From Diorhabda sublineata (taxonomy: Eukaryota > Arthropoda > Insecta > Coleoptera > Chrysomelidae), in NCBI RefSeq assembly GCF_026230105.1, contig NC_079475.1:10432125-10496124 (forward strand): a DNA stretch of 64,000 nucleotides, in the 5' to 3' direction. A program made the position numbers and the translations under genes. Under the pieces are notes generated by a model. It saw only the letters and a list, made by a program, of their open reading frames with translations. It was not told where the DNA came from and ran no database searches. This document shows, piece by piece, positions 1 through 14,040 of the stretch (positions within the stretch are counted from its first letter, which is position 1; each line of letters begins with the position of its first letter).

Positions 1-190
1 TTTCTCGCTGACTCTGGTCGCAAAAGGGTGATGAAGCTGCTCAAGAGGTAAGCAGCTTTACCACATGTTGTGTCCCATTTTCTAATGGAGATGTGTATCG
101 ATTAACGTTTAATGGTGAGTTAGGTAGATAGCCTCTTGAAAGGTACATAAAAAAGCATAAAAACGGGGGTTACCGATCACAACATATTGT
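1..190 (-). mobile_element. Tc1-like transposon end (relic)
   Basis: The stretch around 90-150 closely matches 31650-31720, the end of the Tc1-like relic in receptor intron 6. Shared words include agatgtgtat, tgagt, ggtagatagcc and a run near acgggggt. It is therefore the terminal part of another copy, cut by the window start. No open frame remains. Strand is taken from the intron 6 copy, whose transposase is on the minus strand. Confidence 0.5.
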
Positions 191-3100
191 TAAACTTTGA
201 GAGCAAGAAACTTTATAATTTTCATATCATGTTGAAACTAATGCTGATAATTTGAAAATTTAATAAATAATAATAATAATAAAATAAAAATAATAATTAA
301 AATACAATTTCGTGTTCAGTTTTTGTACCAGTGATATGCTTGTTTTCCAGAAGTTAACGGTTTCTTCATACAGTTTAAATTTTTAGAACATTTCCGTCTA
401 TCTGCAGCGCCATCTCCCGCAGGAATTATTTTTGCATTTAATTGCTATAAAGCTGCAGATGTGCCGAAAAAAAAAGATATTTTGAGTATTATTAGGAAAA
501 AAATAATCAAATTAATTAAAATGTGATCCCATTGGGTAAATTACATGAATTGATTTGAATCGACATCGAGAAACATCACAAGACATCGATAAACATCAAA
601 TGACAATAAAAATTATTAATATTTTTCTTGTTTTATTATTCATAGAAATTTCCTTTTATAAATTAAAAAAAATTATTATTAACCACATCAAATTTCAATT
701 TTTTCTATCGATAATAGTACAAATTCAACATTAGAAAATTCATTTATACTGTTAGCAACGAAAGACTTGACTTAACAGACTTAACAGCGTGCAGATTCTG
801 TTGCACAAAGAACGAAAACTCTATCCACATAATAGATCCTTTGGGTTCCAGTGAACCTGACACCCTAAATTACAGTTTACATATTTACATATCAACAGCA
901 AAAAAATGTGCGGCTACATTTAAAACTCGAAGGGGTTGGGGTCTATGTTGAGATTTCAGTTTAAAATTACAATACAATTGAGTATTTTTGCGTTAGAAAT
1001 AGCGTAGATAATAAATTTAGTTTAGGATCTACTGTATTTTAATCTATCATTAGATATAAGTTATATCGCATTGATTTGAAGAGGTGAAAGCAGATATAAG
1101 CCAAGGATGGGTGAAAGTCACGATCTATGTGTTTTTTTTATTACAATTATTATTAGCGGTAGTTAGACTGCAACCTTCGATTGTTTGCGTTATGTTAACT
1201 ATTTATATCACATATGTTCATGTTCTTATCACAATACGATTCCAGAAGTACTTTCATCATTTCCGTCACTATTGTCTTTTTTTTAATTTAAATTCTAAAA
1301 CAATGAAATAATTAATATACAATAATGTACGAAGCGAATATGCGTGTTGATACAACTGCATGATGAACAGTAAATTGATTTTTCAAAATATTTTGATAAT
1401 GGCCGAAATTTAGATGAAACTCTATAAAGTTTTTTACTAAAATTGAATGACAGTATCCAAAAACACGGGTCAACAAATTTTTTTTCGCGCGTGGGTTTCA
1501 CTTTCGCGGACCTCTCGTTTTTTGGCTCTTGATAATCGAAAAATCATCCGATTTCGATGAATTTTTGAAGTGAAAACTTTTTTAGCGGCGCTTTAAACTT
1601 TTTGTGTATGTCTGCCGGCAGCAACTATTGATTGAATTTTTAAATAATGAATTTGGTATAACTATGTCAAACGATCGGAATCTTCCAACAACGAAATACA
1701 AAACTACTATTGATGCGGTCTTTATTAGACATTTAAATAGGTTCGAATCAAAACTGTTCGTTTCTTACTTCAGCTATCATAAACCGATCGTATTAGTTTT
1801 AGAGATTTGCGATGATGGTTCTGCTAATAATGATAGTAAAAAAGTCGTCGAAATTATGGATAGAAATTGATTTTTCTGAGAGATAAACTGTCAAATAAAT
1901 AAATATTGTATTCTACCACATAAATAATAGTACTTTTATACATGCAAAATTATTCCCTAACCATTCCAAAATATTAAAAATGCACATCGTTAATATTCAA
2001 GTTTACACTTCTGCCGCCACTCCCCGAGTGCAACCTGTCGTTTTTTATAAATTTCTGATATCAGTAACATTCCTTATTTGGGAATTTGAGTTAATACGGA
2101 ACCAATTTAGAACAAACTATAAATTTATTGAAAAATCTTTTATAAAAAACCATTTTGATCAAGAAAAAAATACATAATAAATAGAGGCTCTATCAATTCA
2201 TTTTTTAATAATAATTTTTCTAAATTTTTCATTCAGATATCAACAATTTTCTTTAATATTAAATACATTTAGATATTGTTCGTTCCATTATTAAATTTTC
2301 ATCGATACTGGCTTTATTTTGTATATACAAATATTATTTTTATAATAATAATCAACGAAATATGTCAATAAAAAGAAAAATCGAATAGTACTAATTTTAT
2401 ATTTAAATTTAAAATTAAATTGAAATTATTTAATTTTAAGTACGAATAAAAGCACTTGATTTCAGTTGGACATTTTCCAACCCTTCTAAATATACTTTAG
2501 TTGGTTTATTTTTCATATAGTTTCACTCGTTTTTCCAAAATTATTGGTATTTACAATCCAATAAGAGATGGAACAAATTTTCTTTCCCGTTACTCATTTC
2601 GTAGAGGTGTAAACTTGTATAAATTAATTTGACTTATTGTTTCATAATTTTCTGAAATTTCAATTCATAATTTTACTGTTATATGCTGAATGGCATGTTA
2701 CAACTTTGCTCCAACATTGTAGAGACTGTCATTTTAATGATAAACCTCAACAGTTCATTTTATTTTATTATATTTATTATTTCATACTAATTCAAAGCTT
2801 TTTTTTAAATCTTTGTTTTTACGGCGAATTTACGGAAAAAATTATGGGAATAAAAAAAGTGAAAACTTATATTGGTTCCAGGGCTTTAAATGTTCATGAA
2901 AATGCACTCATCCACGTATATTTTGTAGATAACTTTTTTCCAAGTTTTTATATATTTTTTTCATAATCTACACAAAAAAACAAACGAAATTGAAAGTAAA
3001 ATTCGTACAACAATGTTGATTTGGGAATAACAATTAAAAATAATAATAAATAATAATAAAATTGACCTTTTCTCACATGTATGTACCTTTTTTATTAAGT

Positions 3101-3548
3101 AATCATTAAAATTATATGTACAAAAACATTCTTAAAATCACTTATTGTAATCAAGTATACAAAATTAGGAGTTAACTTTGAAAAATTAAAAATTTTCACC
3201 ATTAAAAAAATGGTATCTTACTAAGTTTGACTGTTAGAGATAGAAAAGGAATAAACAAACATTTTTCAATTTTCTTTCCCAAAATGTTCGTTTTATGTGT
3301 AGATTAGCAATATAAAAGTATTTGAACTGCTTTTGATGCTTTGTAAAAAAGTTATGAACGATTTTACGGGAACAAGAGCGTTTATGATCACATTTAAAGT
3401 TATAAAAATATAACTATATTGAAAACTCCAGATGAGATATTTCTCATATCTTTTTTCATAAATCCGCCGTAAAAACTAAGATTTTAAAAAAAATTCATCG
3501 AAATCGGAAGAGCGAAAGTATCAAATTACCATATTCTGATTCTATAAG
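191..3548. other. AT-rich flank without recognisable gene
   Basis: Only short, low-complexity reading frames occur here (longest 109 codons, at 2637-2966, rich in F, I and Y), with no protein family I can recognise and no splice-compatible neighbours. A phrase like gatttcgatgaattttt at 1548-1565 recurs in inverse form near 3490, probably shared transposon debris. I see no RNA gene. Confidence 0.5.
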
Positions 3549-4398
3549 CATACCATATGTTTTTGAGGAAACCGGTCATAGAATTTCCCATGTTACCGTT
3601 TAAACTCCATGTCAACTCGGGCTATTTTCTCGCTCTGAGGGGGCGGACGACCGCCGACCATTTCGGGTCAGTCTTTATAACAATTTTCGTTCATAATTTT
3701 TTATCGTCTCAATACTATTATATTAATTAAAGGGAAATTACATTTATTTAGGTTTTTGAAAGAAAAAAATCGAACAGCATTAATAAATGACACGTCTGAT
3801 TAATAGCTTGAAACTGTTTTTTTTTTAGTTTAAAAATCGTACTCGTGGCACCTAGCCTTCTAAGAAATTTTGTGAGACACCTTCTGGTCCTCTTAACCAA
3901 AAATTATATTTGAAATTGTTATCGGAAAGCTTTGATTCGAAAAGTAATATTTACTTTAATGTTCTTCATTTAGTGTTTAATAAAAATTTTGTCATAAAAT
4001 ACTATTAGTAAATTTGTTCATTTACAATCCCTTAAAATAAAAAATACCACTTATATCTCTGATCGAATATATAAAAAAAGTTCCAACTAGATAAAGTAAA
4101 AAACCATAAAAAATTAAAAAAATGAAAATTCAGTCAAACAGTTTCAAGCTACTAATCAGACCTGTAATTTGTTAAAGTTGCTCGATTTTTTCATTCAAAA
4201 ACCAAAATTTATAATAATAATAAAATAGCATTAAGAAGATAAAAAATTATGAACAAAAAAAATTGTTATTCCCAAGATCGGCCCCACCCCGAGCGAGAAG
4301 GGTCTGGCCGCGCAGGTAGGGTACTCTAAGTTAACATGGAGTTTAAATGGTAACATGGGAAATTCTATGGCCGGTTTCCACAAAAACATACGGTATAC
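3549..4398. mobile_element. Fold-back (long-TIR) element, about 850 bp
   Basis: Two arms of about 270 bp, 3549-3820 and 4130-4398, are inverted copies of each other. The outer ends read gcataccatatgtttttg and, on the other strand, gtataccgtatgtttttg, followed by shared blocks such as aaaccgg, catagaatttcccatgttacc and aaactccatgt. Arms differ by scattered substitutions and a GC-richer insert of different content (3630-3660 versus 4285-4320). The centre is AT-rich and non-coding. This is a non-autonomous DNA transposon or fold-back element; family unknown. Confidence 0.75.
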
Positions 4399-4839
4399 AT
4401 AAATAGAAATGTGATTAGAATTTATGATTTGATTTGATAATGTTTGAATTTTGCAGCCAATTGGTGGTGTAGAATGAAAAGTAAAAGGGCGTTTGAGTAG
4501 TGTTTTTTTGCATCGCTAGTTGTGTACGACAGTTGGTGTTTGAATATTACAGAGAAATAACGTTTTTACTTACCATCCACATCTGCTCTAATATCACATA
4601 CAAGAAAATCTTGTACCTGCTCCACCATTGTTGGAAAAGCGGCTACTCTCTCAAAGTAGCTCGCAATCACGAAATTCATCTGTATCCGTATATTCTGAAT
4701 TCGTTTTTGAATCTGAATAAAAAATACCACACCTCATCAACTCTCAATATCTCAATGACTTAATAAGAGATTTAAATCTTTCAAAAAGTAAAGCCGAGTT
4801 ACTAGCATCGCGGTTAAAAAAATGGAATTTAATTAAATC

Positions 4840-5940
4840 TGATGATCGAATATTCTTGTTTCTTCAGTAAGGAAAATGGGTATTCCATGTCATACATCTG
4901 AATGGCGTTTTTCTATTGATAGTTCAACTAAAAGACTGAAAGCTGTTCTACTACATAATGAGAACAAATTTTCATCGATTCCATTAGCACATTCCGTACA
5001 TCTCAAAGAAAATTACGACAGTATCAATTTGCTATAACTAACAATTAAATATATGGAGTACAAGTGGGAAGTTATTGGTGATTTCAAGATGGTGTATTTT
5101 TTGACAGGAATGCAAACACTCCTGTTATCTATGCCTGAGGGATAGTAGAAATGATGATACTCCTTACCGACTCCTACCCCTGCACGTACTGAACACAAAG
5201 TAGGAAAATACGAAGTTAAACGGGAGGCTATTGTCGATTTCAAGACTATATTTATGCATATTGAATTGAATCTTATTAAACAATTTTTAAACGCTCTTAA
5301 TCATGAGTCTAATGCTTTCAAATATTTGGAAAATGTTTTTCCATGGCTCTCAGCTACTCAGTTTAAGGGCAGTAGTTGATGGCTTTCTTGGAAACCATCG
5401 AGCTGAAAAGTACGAAGAGCTGATCACTGACACGATCAGGAATTTTTCTATTATGGGATGTGGAATGTCCTTAAAAATATGTGTTATATTCTCTTCTTGA
5501 TAAGTTCAAAGATAATATGGGAGCTTATTCTAAAGAACAAAGGGAACGCTTCCATCAAGACACAATGGAATTTGAGGGACGTTTCCTAGGGCAGTATACT
5601 GAAAGCATGAGTCTAATGCTTTCAAATATTTAAAAGTTTTTTTCCAAGGTTCCCAGTTACTCTGTAATAAATGGAAAAAAGACTGGATCATGTTGAAGTC
5701 AGTGGTTTATATTTTTCTTGGAAACCATAGATCTGAAAAGAACGAAGAGCTGATCACTGACACGATCACGAATTTTTCTATCATGGGATGTGGAATGTCT
5801 CTCAAGATATGTATTACATTCTCTTCTAGAAAAATATAAAGATAATATGGCAGCTTATTCGAAAGAACAAGGGTAATGCTTCCATCAAGACATAGTGGAA
5901 TTTGAGGCCAGTTTACTGAAAGCAAAACTGGTGGGAGACA
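4840..5940 (+). pseudogene. Broken multicopy arthropod gene of unknown function
   Basis: Frame-jumping translation gives recognisable blocks: W-R-F-S-I-D-S-S and L-K-A-V-L-L-H-N-x-N-K near 4900-4960, HSVHLKENY near 4990, then YKW-V--DFKMV at 5060-5095, FKYLE--FPWLS at about 5315, and MSLKI with KDNMGAYSKEQRERFHQD at 5465-5560. From memory these blocks belong to an uncharacterised protein family present in many copies in arthropod genomes. Stops and frameshifts separate the blocks, so the copy is dead. The 3' part is tandemly duplicated (see the next entry). No function is assigned. Confidence 0.55.
5302..5927 (+). repeat. Tandem duplication, unit about 305-320 bp
   Basis: Copy A (5302-5605) and copy B (5606-5927) both start catgagtctaatgctttcaa and share gaaaccat-gagctgaaaag, gaagagctgatcactgacac, tatgggatgtggaatgtc and ttccatcaagacac. 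Copy B carries extra sequence at about 5640-5720. The duplication lies inside the pseudogene's 3' coding part and therefore repeats the MSLK and RFHQD blocks. Confidence 0.85.
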
Positions 5941-6439
5941 AAACTTCTAACGAAAATGGCAGAAAAAGTAAAAAAAATTCTCAACTCCACTTTAAAACTG
6001 TTATTTATTGATTTGTTTCAATAAATCTTCTCCTTGGGGATTTTCTATGTACTGTAATTGATTTTAAACTCATAAAAACAATTTCAGAAGTTTTTTTTTG
6101 TTCTAATTCTTATTTCTAGACAAAAAAGTAATAAAAATAAATAACGTATAACCCGTGCGTAAAAATATTGTAGACCGGTGTAATAGACAACAGATATTTA
6201 CTAAAAGATCAAAATCTGTTTATTTATAATCTTCGTCCACCCTTTTCTTAGTAAAATTCTTTTCTCTTGATGCAGGTTTCTTTACGTTATCTAATGGTGT
6301 CCTTTAGACTGTCCGGTATATTATTGCAAGCCTACTTTTGTGTGTTTATTAGCCTATTAGTTACCAGAATACGAAATTTCCCCTTCCTAAGCTCATTTCA
6401 TCTAGTGCCAATATCGGGAAAATGTATAAAAAAATAACT

Positions 6440-6990
6440 ACATAAAGTAAATCTCAACATATGGTCATTGATCCTTCCTAAATACATTTTGTTGTGACAG
6501 TTTCGAGCCCAATTATTTTTTTTGGTATCCATTAATGATGTCACAGGACTTACGATTCACTTTATTTGATGATGAACCAGCGGGCCATGGGCAAAGATCT
6601 CATTGCTATTAAGTCCTGGTCCGACGCGGACAGGGTCTGTTTAAACACTGAGAAAACTTTAGTTTCATCCTACAATGGAAGTTTTATGACCTCTAAAACT
6701 CAACAATGTTGTTTCTTACTCTATATACATACTGTACATAGATACTTACGTACAAAGTTATCCTCTGCTTGTGTCGCCATTAAAATTGTGTCTGAACTGC
6801 TCGATTCTAGTAATGCTTTAACAACTTACTACTCGTTTTTCGAATCATATCTTCGGTTTGCCTTTCTGGGGGTATTGTAGTTTGTACCTCAAAATTTCAA
6901 CTCTTCCCACTTTTTTCATTGGTTCGCAAACACAATTCAATTGAGAGACATTCATAGATACCCTACTAGGAGAAAAAAATCATCAGCTAC
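6440..6990 (+). mobile_element. Non-LTR retrotransposon RT fragment
   Basis: Translation around 6510-6890 shows a reverse-transcriptase tail: an IND-V-T stretch, then KSWSDADRVCLNTEKT at 6612-6660 and a later SSNALTTYYSFFESYLRFA block that resembles the C-terminal part of jockey/CR1-like RTs. The same family recurs at 34385-34850 (shared ccatgggcaa and cactgagaaaactttaat words) and, more distantly, on the minus strand at 22040-22800. Frames are broken. Its 3' end lies about 300 bp before the receptor start codon. Confidence 0.65.
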
Positions 6991-7236
6991 CTTCGGAATT
7001 GAAAATTGCAAATACGTAAGTTCTGGAATTTCTCAAATTCTTATCTGAGTAAATTCTCATCCAAAAATGAAAGCAGATATTTTATAAACAAATTTTCACT
7101 ATTGAAAATAGTGAATTTTTTTATCCCTACACAGATATTGGCTTTTTCATCCAATAAATTACATTATGTAGCTCTATCTTCTTCTGATAAGATTAAATAC
7201 ATAGATTGTATCGCGTTACAATTATAACTAATTTTT

Positions 7237-7241
7237 TCAGT
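7237..7241 (+). promoter_or_regulatory. Possible initiator (TCAGT) or 5'UTR splice acceptor
   Basis: TCAGT sits at the end of a T-rich run 55 bp before the receptor ATG. TCAGT is the classic arthropod initiator, but attttttcag is equally good as a 3' splice site of a 5'UTR intron. The sequence alone cannot separate the two. Confidence 0.25.
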
Positions 7242-7295
7242 GATTATTGTAAACCAATTTCGATTTGATAGGAAGACTGCGATAGAAATGTGAAC

Positions 7296-7394
7296 ATGTT
7301 ATTAGTTCGTTGTACTATACACTTGTTTTTTGTTAAACTATTTTGTATATTATTTCTCGCTGCTACTAAAACATCAGAAAATGATTTGGTCAAG
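7296..7394 (+). CDS. Receptor exon 1: signal peptide
   Basis: Encodes residues 1-33. The first 22 are a clear secretion signal: Met-Leu-Leu-Val-Arg start, hydrophobic core with LFFVKLFCILFLAA, then a polar KTSEND stretch. The donor AAG|GTGAGT ends the exon in phase 0. The ATG is the only one in frame before this signal and lies in an acceptable context (gtgaacATG). Confidence 0.8.
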
Positions 7395-10300
7395 GTGAGT
7401 TCCTCATTAAAATTCGTAATTTTGTAATTGGAACCAGTTTAGTTCAGCTCCTTTGTAAAATTCTCATTACCAATCGCTTTTCAATCCAACAGTCGTTTTT
7501 TTGCGTTATCACGGTAGATACATGATGGCATTAATAGTTTCATAATCCCGAATTTTTCATATCAGTCAAAAAAACTTCACTCATTTTGTTCTGGGTATCA
7601 AGATACCCCAATGTTAAAACTGTTTCATTTATCTGGTTCCTCACGTAATCACCCTGAGATCTAATTATTATAATTTTGTATTTTGCAAACTTGATGAAGA
7701 TTGACAACTTCCAATAAAGAATTTTTCTGTTGTAATCGCGAATTGAGTATTGTTTAAAGAAATATAGATGCTGCTTTTTCCAATTTATATATTCAATAAG
7801 CAATTCTCAAATTTGCGAATAAATATAAAACTTTTGGCATAATATAGTTTGTTATATAACTTTTTACGAAGATAAACAATTATAGGAACTTCACATTAAA
7901 ATTATCCTGAAACCGCTTAGTTCTATGAAATGGTTTGTAACTAATTTGCTGCTTTCAAAACTGGACGGATGATCCTAAATATCCGGATAATAATTCACTG
8001 TACTACTCCAAAATTGTTTGGTAAATTCTGTGCCCTTATACCTACCATTTGTAGATCAAAAGTATGTGAGAGGGCTGATGAAATAAATATTTTAACTGTA
8101 TGAGGATGCAAGCAGAAGTTATTTGCGAGGTGGGTGCAGAGATTGTTTAATGCTGATCAAATGTTCTCTCGCATGAAAATTCAAACGAATACTGGTCTCC
8201 AGGAGGCGATAAATGTTTTTACAATATTGTTTTGGTATTTCCATTTTGATTATTTAGAAAAATGAAAAACGATTACTGAACCATATTATGCTAAGATGGC
8301 ACTGCCATTGTCAAAGCCATAGTACGTTTATGAAGTACTAGCTTTCAAACGACTATGTGTAAAATTTCATGACATTTCGATTAGTCAGAAAAAAGTGACA
8401 GCCATTTAATTAAGTTCTTTTTAAAACAATGAATTCAAAACAAGTTCGTGTGTTAATTTATTATTGCTTCTTGATGAAACAAAAAAATACTGTACAGGTT
8501 GATTGATGGCTTTAAAAATGTTATCCGGACTCTGCTTTATTGAAAAATTTGTTATTGGTTTGCTGAATGTAAACGTAGTCGTACAGATACCGATGATGGT
8601 GAACTTTCTGGTCCTTCAATTGAGGTGGTTACTCTAGAAAACATCAAAAAAGGCCACTAATCTAATTGTGAATTGAAATTGCGTGAGCATTTGATCATGA
8701 GAAAGCTTTTTTCAAAGTTGGTGCTGCGTTTACTTCCATTTGATCAAACACAACAACGTGTTGATGATTCAGAACAGTGTATAGGCATGTTTATTCGTAA
8801 TAAATTAGATTTATTGCGTTAATAATTGACAATTTATGAAACATGAATCCATCATTTAACTTCGGAATAAAAACGATCATCACCAGAATGGACTGCAGCC
8901 GGTGAAACACGTCCGAATACACACAAGTCTGCTGAGAAGGTTATGGCTTCAGTATTTTGGGAGGCGCACAGAGTTGTTGGACTGTTTTAATTAAAAATCA
9001 AGGAAAAATAGCCTCATTTGTCGAAGAAAAAACCACTTTTTCATCAAAACAATCCACCAATTCACAAGTCGATAGCAATGATGGTTAAATTGTAAGAATT
9101 AAACTTCTTCATCCACAGTATAGTCAAGTTTTTGCCCCCAGTGACTACTGGCTTTTCGCTGATCTCAGAAAAATGCGTGCCAGTAAGAAATTGAGATCAT
9201 CAATTGAAGAAGCAAATGCTAAAATTGAAGACTATTATGAAGCAAAAGACAAATATTTCTACAAGCATGGCATCGAGAAGATAGAGAAGCGTTGGAATGA
9301 TTGTATTGCTTTTGAAGGTGATTACAATGATGAATAGAATCGATTTTTGGCAAAATTTCTCAATAAGTTACACCACTTATTGAGTGATGTTCTAGGAATG
9401 GTGATGTGATTGTTTTAATCTAACTAAGTATAAAGTTGAATGGAGATTATGTTGCGAAAATAAAATATCTTTCATCAACAGGATTTTTTTTTTAATTCTA
9501 AATATTTTTTTCTATTCTCTCGAGTTTAAGACCCTTCAAAAATCAAGAAGTTTTCTCCTTTCCTATCACACTTTCTTTTGTGAAAAATCTTGTTTCACCA
9601 CTAGTTGTTTGTATTTGCGAGACCTTTCGTTTTAATTATTAGTTTTACACTTTTTTTTATCCTTCCTCAGTTTTTTCTATACTATGTTAGTACGCCAGTT
9701 TGCATTGAAAGTAATATATCATTTGGAAAAAATCAGTTAAGCAATCCGAATAGTAACAATGTCTAATTAAATTTCTGCTAGCACCTCCACGTTACTAGTT
9801 GAAGTAACATCGTTTCCATACGTATAGTTTTTCTTATTATGCCTATCAGTCTTTCCCATTGAAGATGTTCATGATTTTATAACTAACTAATCAATATAAT
9901 TTTCTTTACTGAAAGCTCAATATCTGGATATTTCTTTGATCAGTATATGAATTGAGATTATGATCTGAGATGTTCTTATGGAGCGAATAGTTTTAGGAGC
10001 TCCAATTGTTACCTTCACTGAACATCAAAAACTCATTTCCAAAATCTATTAAATCTACAGTATGTTACGGTTTGACGAAAGAGTGGTTTTTGAAAAAAAG
10101 TTTTTTATATTGTAAAGAAAAAAGTTTCCTACCAAGCCTTATTTAGATTGCGAGAATCGCGGTGAATCAAATCAGATTAAGACGGATGAAGCAATGACTA
10201 GTAACTAGCGTACTAGTGGAAAAAATCGTTGGCGTGTTGTGTCCAGATGGAACACTACAAATTAGCAGGATATTCGCCGGTTATAGTTTTCCATTTTTCC

Positions 10301-13300
10301 AATAATCAATGAAGATTACACCTTTGGAATCGCTAAGAAAGTGGCCACACCTGTTCGTTGAAAATGTTTACTCCATTGGATATAACCTTTTATTATTTAA
10401 TCGATAAGTATAAGGGCAGGAATTTTATTAATCATTCCTTTAACGTGTGCTTTTAACATTAAATGACAGTACCTACAAGACTTCCTGCATCATTTGTGTT
10501 TATAGGACCAGTTTTAAAATCAGAGAATCATTCACCAATCATTCCATGAGAGGCGCCACTTTTTCATCAAATCTTTTCCATAAAGTTCATTGACTGAATT
10601 TAAATAAACCTTGGAAGTAATGCACTCTTGCCGTAGAAGTCTGTAATCAAATATTTTTTGAAGTATTCAGTGAAAATTACAATTATTAAATTATCTAACA
10701 TCCCTTGAATTTTTGAAAAATGAATACTTTTATTTTTGTATGAAGGAATGTCCATCAGAAATTCAGGATGGAATTATATGGCCAAAAACTATGGAAAATG
10801 AATGTACTTCTTCGGAACCAATGTGCCTTGACACAAATCGGGAAATAATAAAAAGGTGTTGCTTAGAGAACCAAATATGGGAAGTAAGTCCTGCATGTGA
10901 ATCGTACCAAGATGACACCAGGAATCCTTGTCCAGATTCGTCAATTAGGAAGAGTAATATTTGTTTATTTGTATTAAATTCAACTTTTCCTCCAAAATGT
11001 CCTTACGCAGAGAATCTGGACTTTCAAGAATATATAAGTTATGTAGATGATGATCTTTTTCCGATTTGGCTACCAGTAGAGAAAGAATATTCGATTTATG
11101 GGGAAGGTAGGTATATACTTTCAAGCTAATATTAATTATTAATATTAAAAACACACATTTGAGAAGAAAGTTTTTTAAGATTTATTGTTATAAGGATCAA
11201 AAAATCTATATATTTATGTTTCTAAATGTGCTTGATTTCAGGTGTTTTCTGTTTTAAAATTGGTTTTTCTTAATAATTTTTAAGAGATAAAAAATTGACG
11301 CTTCGACTAATTTCAAGTCTTAAAATCAAAAACATTTTGAAACATAAACATATCAAAAGGTCTATGAAATAAAAAAACTAAATAAAATCTTTTTATATAT
11401 ATATATATATATATATACACTGGGTGATTCATTAAGAATATCCAATCTCTGAACTGTAGATTCTAGACCTCAAAATATGATGATTCTGTTCAACATGCCT
11501 TATGCAAATATTCTTAGTTTCCGAGATACGGTTCAAAGTTTAAATTTAAATTTTGATTTTCGCAATAACTTTTTATGTTTTCACAGTTTCTCTTTGAAAA
11601 TTGGCAATTTTACGTATTTTGGCATGAGGAATCATAATTTGCACTCTAATTCAACTTTGAGAATAGAAGGCGCTAGTTACACTTGTTTGTGTTAATTAAA
11701 TAAAAGTAAACTTTTTTTGGGCTAAACTTACAACTAAAATGATAAAAAATATTAAAAAGCGTTTAATTCTACAAAAAAAAAGTTCAATAAATTTGAATTT
11801 CTTCATAAAACAATTTTATTATTTCTCTCTTAATATCAAATAATCCTTGTTTATTATTTTTAATTACATCCGCGGCTTCTTCTATTTTCCGTCGCAGTTG
11901 TGGAAGAGAACTAATTTTTTCTTTGTAAACTAATGCCTTCATTTGCGACCAAATTGAAAAATCCAAAGGATTTAAATCAGGGCCTCTTGGTGGACAAGCA
12001 AGTATCCAATCTCTGAACTGTAGATTCTAGACCTCAAAATATGATGATTCTGCTCAACATGCCTTATGCAAATATTCTTAGTTTCTGAGATACGGTTCAA
12101 AGTTTAAATTTAAATTTTGATTTTCACAATATTTTTCTATGTTTTCACAATTTCTCTTTGAAAACTGGCCATCTTACGTATTTTGACATGAGGAATTATA
12201 ATTTGTACTCTAATTTAACATTGCTAATAGAGGGCGCTAGTTACACTTGTTTGTGTTAATTAAATTACAGTAAACTTTTTTTGAGTTATACTTACAACTA
12301 AAATAATAAAAAAAAAATTAAAAAGCGTTAAATTTTACAAAAAAAAGTTATTCTATTATTATTTTTGATTCGTGTAACTCAATCGGTTATCGAGTTATTT
12401 GCTTCTAAAAAGTTCAATAAATTATAATTTTCAATATCAAAATCACATTCGTGAATTAAGCCGTGGTTTAATTTTTCGTTTTCCTTTCAAGTAGGCTTGT
12501 GTCGCTATTAGACAGTTTGTGTAGAAGCAAAAATTGGATAATAATAAGAATAAGTAATACATTGATATTCATTTATTAACAATTTAGTAATTAACAAGTG
12601 TAATAGTTATTTATTAAATAATACCTAGGCATAACGATTTTTCCAATAATGAGATGCGCGATATGATTTGTGTGTTTGCTCAGTCAAATTATAGTGGTCC
12701 AGCTGCGGCTCGAAGATACTCACAATTATACCCAAATCGAAGGCCACCCAATTACAAACTGTACCGAAATCTTTTCAACCGCGTAGGTGAAACGGGGTCT
12801 TCATGCTCCTAAAACTAAGCACGGTGCTACAAAAAAAAATCACTGCCGATGAAGAAGATGAAATTTTAATTTGAGTTACGGAGAATCCAGATATCAGTAC
12901 TCTTCGATTAAGTCTGCAAACAGGTATAAGCCAATCATCTATTTTTAGAATACTGAAGAGAGAAAAATTCCATCCATATCATTATACTCCTGTTCAGAAT
13001 ATATTACCTCAAGATTTACCTAAGCGTCTATAATTTGCCCATTTTTTGCAAGATGAACAAAATGTTAACCCAGATTTTCTGGATAGAATTCTTTTTACTG
13101 ATGAGGCAACATTTACTAGACGAGGAATATTTAATTATAAAAATAATCATTTGTGGGATTCCGAAAATCCACATGCTATGAGGGAAACACATTTTCAGCA
13201 CGAGTTTAAGGTTAACATTTGGTGTGGTGTAATATGTGGGTATTTAATAGGTCCTTTTGAACTGCCAACCAATTTAAATGGACCTCTTTATTTAGATTTT

Positions 13301-14040
13301 CTTCATTTACACGAATTACTAGAGGATATACCTCTCGCTTTAAGACAAAATATGTGGATTTTGCGCGACGCAGCACCACCACATTATTCTTTACTTACAA
13401 GTTCGTCAATACTTCAACGAACAGTTTCCGCATTGATGGATTGGTCGTGGAAGTGAGTTTGCTTGTCCACCAAGAGGCCCTGATTTAAATCCTCTGGATT
13501 TTTCAATTTGGTCGCAAATGAAGGCATTAGTTTACAAAGAAAAAATTAGTTCTCTTCCACAACTGCGACGGAAAATAGAAGAAGCCGCGGATGTAATTAA
13601 AAATAATAAACAAGGATTATTTGATATTAAGAGAGAAATAATAAAATTGTTTTATGAGGAAATTCAAATTTATTGAACTTTTTTTTTTGTAGAATTTAAC
13701 GCTTTTTAATATTTTTTATCATTTTAGTTGTAAGTTTAGCCCAAAAAAAGTTTACTTTTATTTAATTAACACAAACAAGTGTAACTAGCGCCTTCTATTC
13801 TCAAAGTTGAATTAGAGTGCAAATTATGATTCCTCATGCCAAAATACGTAAAATTGCCAATTTTCAAAGAGAAACTGTGAAAACATAAAAAGTTATTGCG
13901 AAAATCAAAATTTAAATTTAAACTTTGAACCGTATCTCGGAAACTAAGAATATTTGCATAAGGCATGTTGAACAGAATCATCATATTTTGAGGTCTAGAA
14001 TCTACAGTTCAGAGATTGGACATTCTTAATGAATCACCCA

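Noticed and set aside
1084..2177. Three small plus-strand frames (75, 88 and 65 codons)
   Set aside because: No motif, biased AT-rich composition and no splice or promoter support.
11107..11112. Alternative exon 2 donor TAG|GTATAT four bases downstream
   Set aside because: It would leave the wrong phase for exon 3; AAG|GTAGGT at 11107 gives the GGT glycine codon with the exon 3 start.
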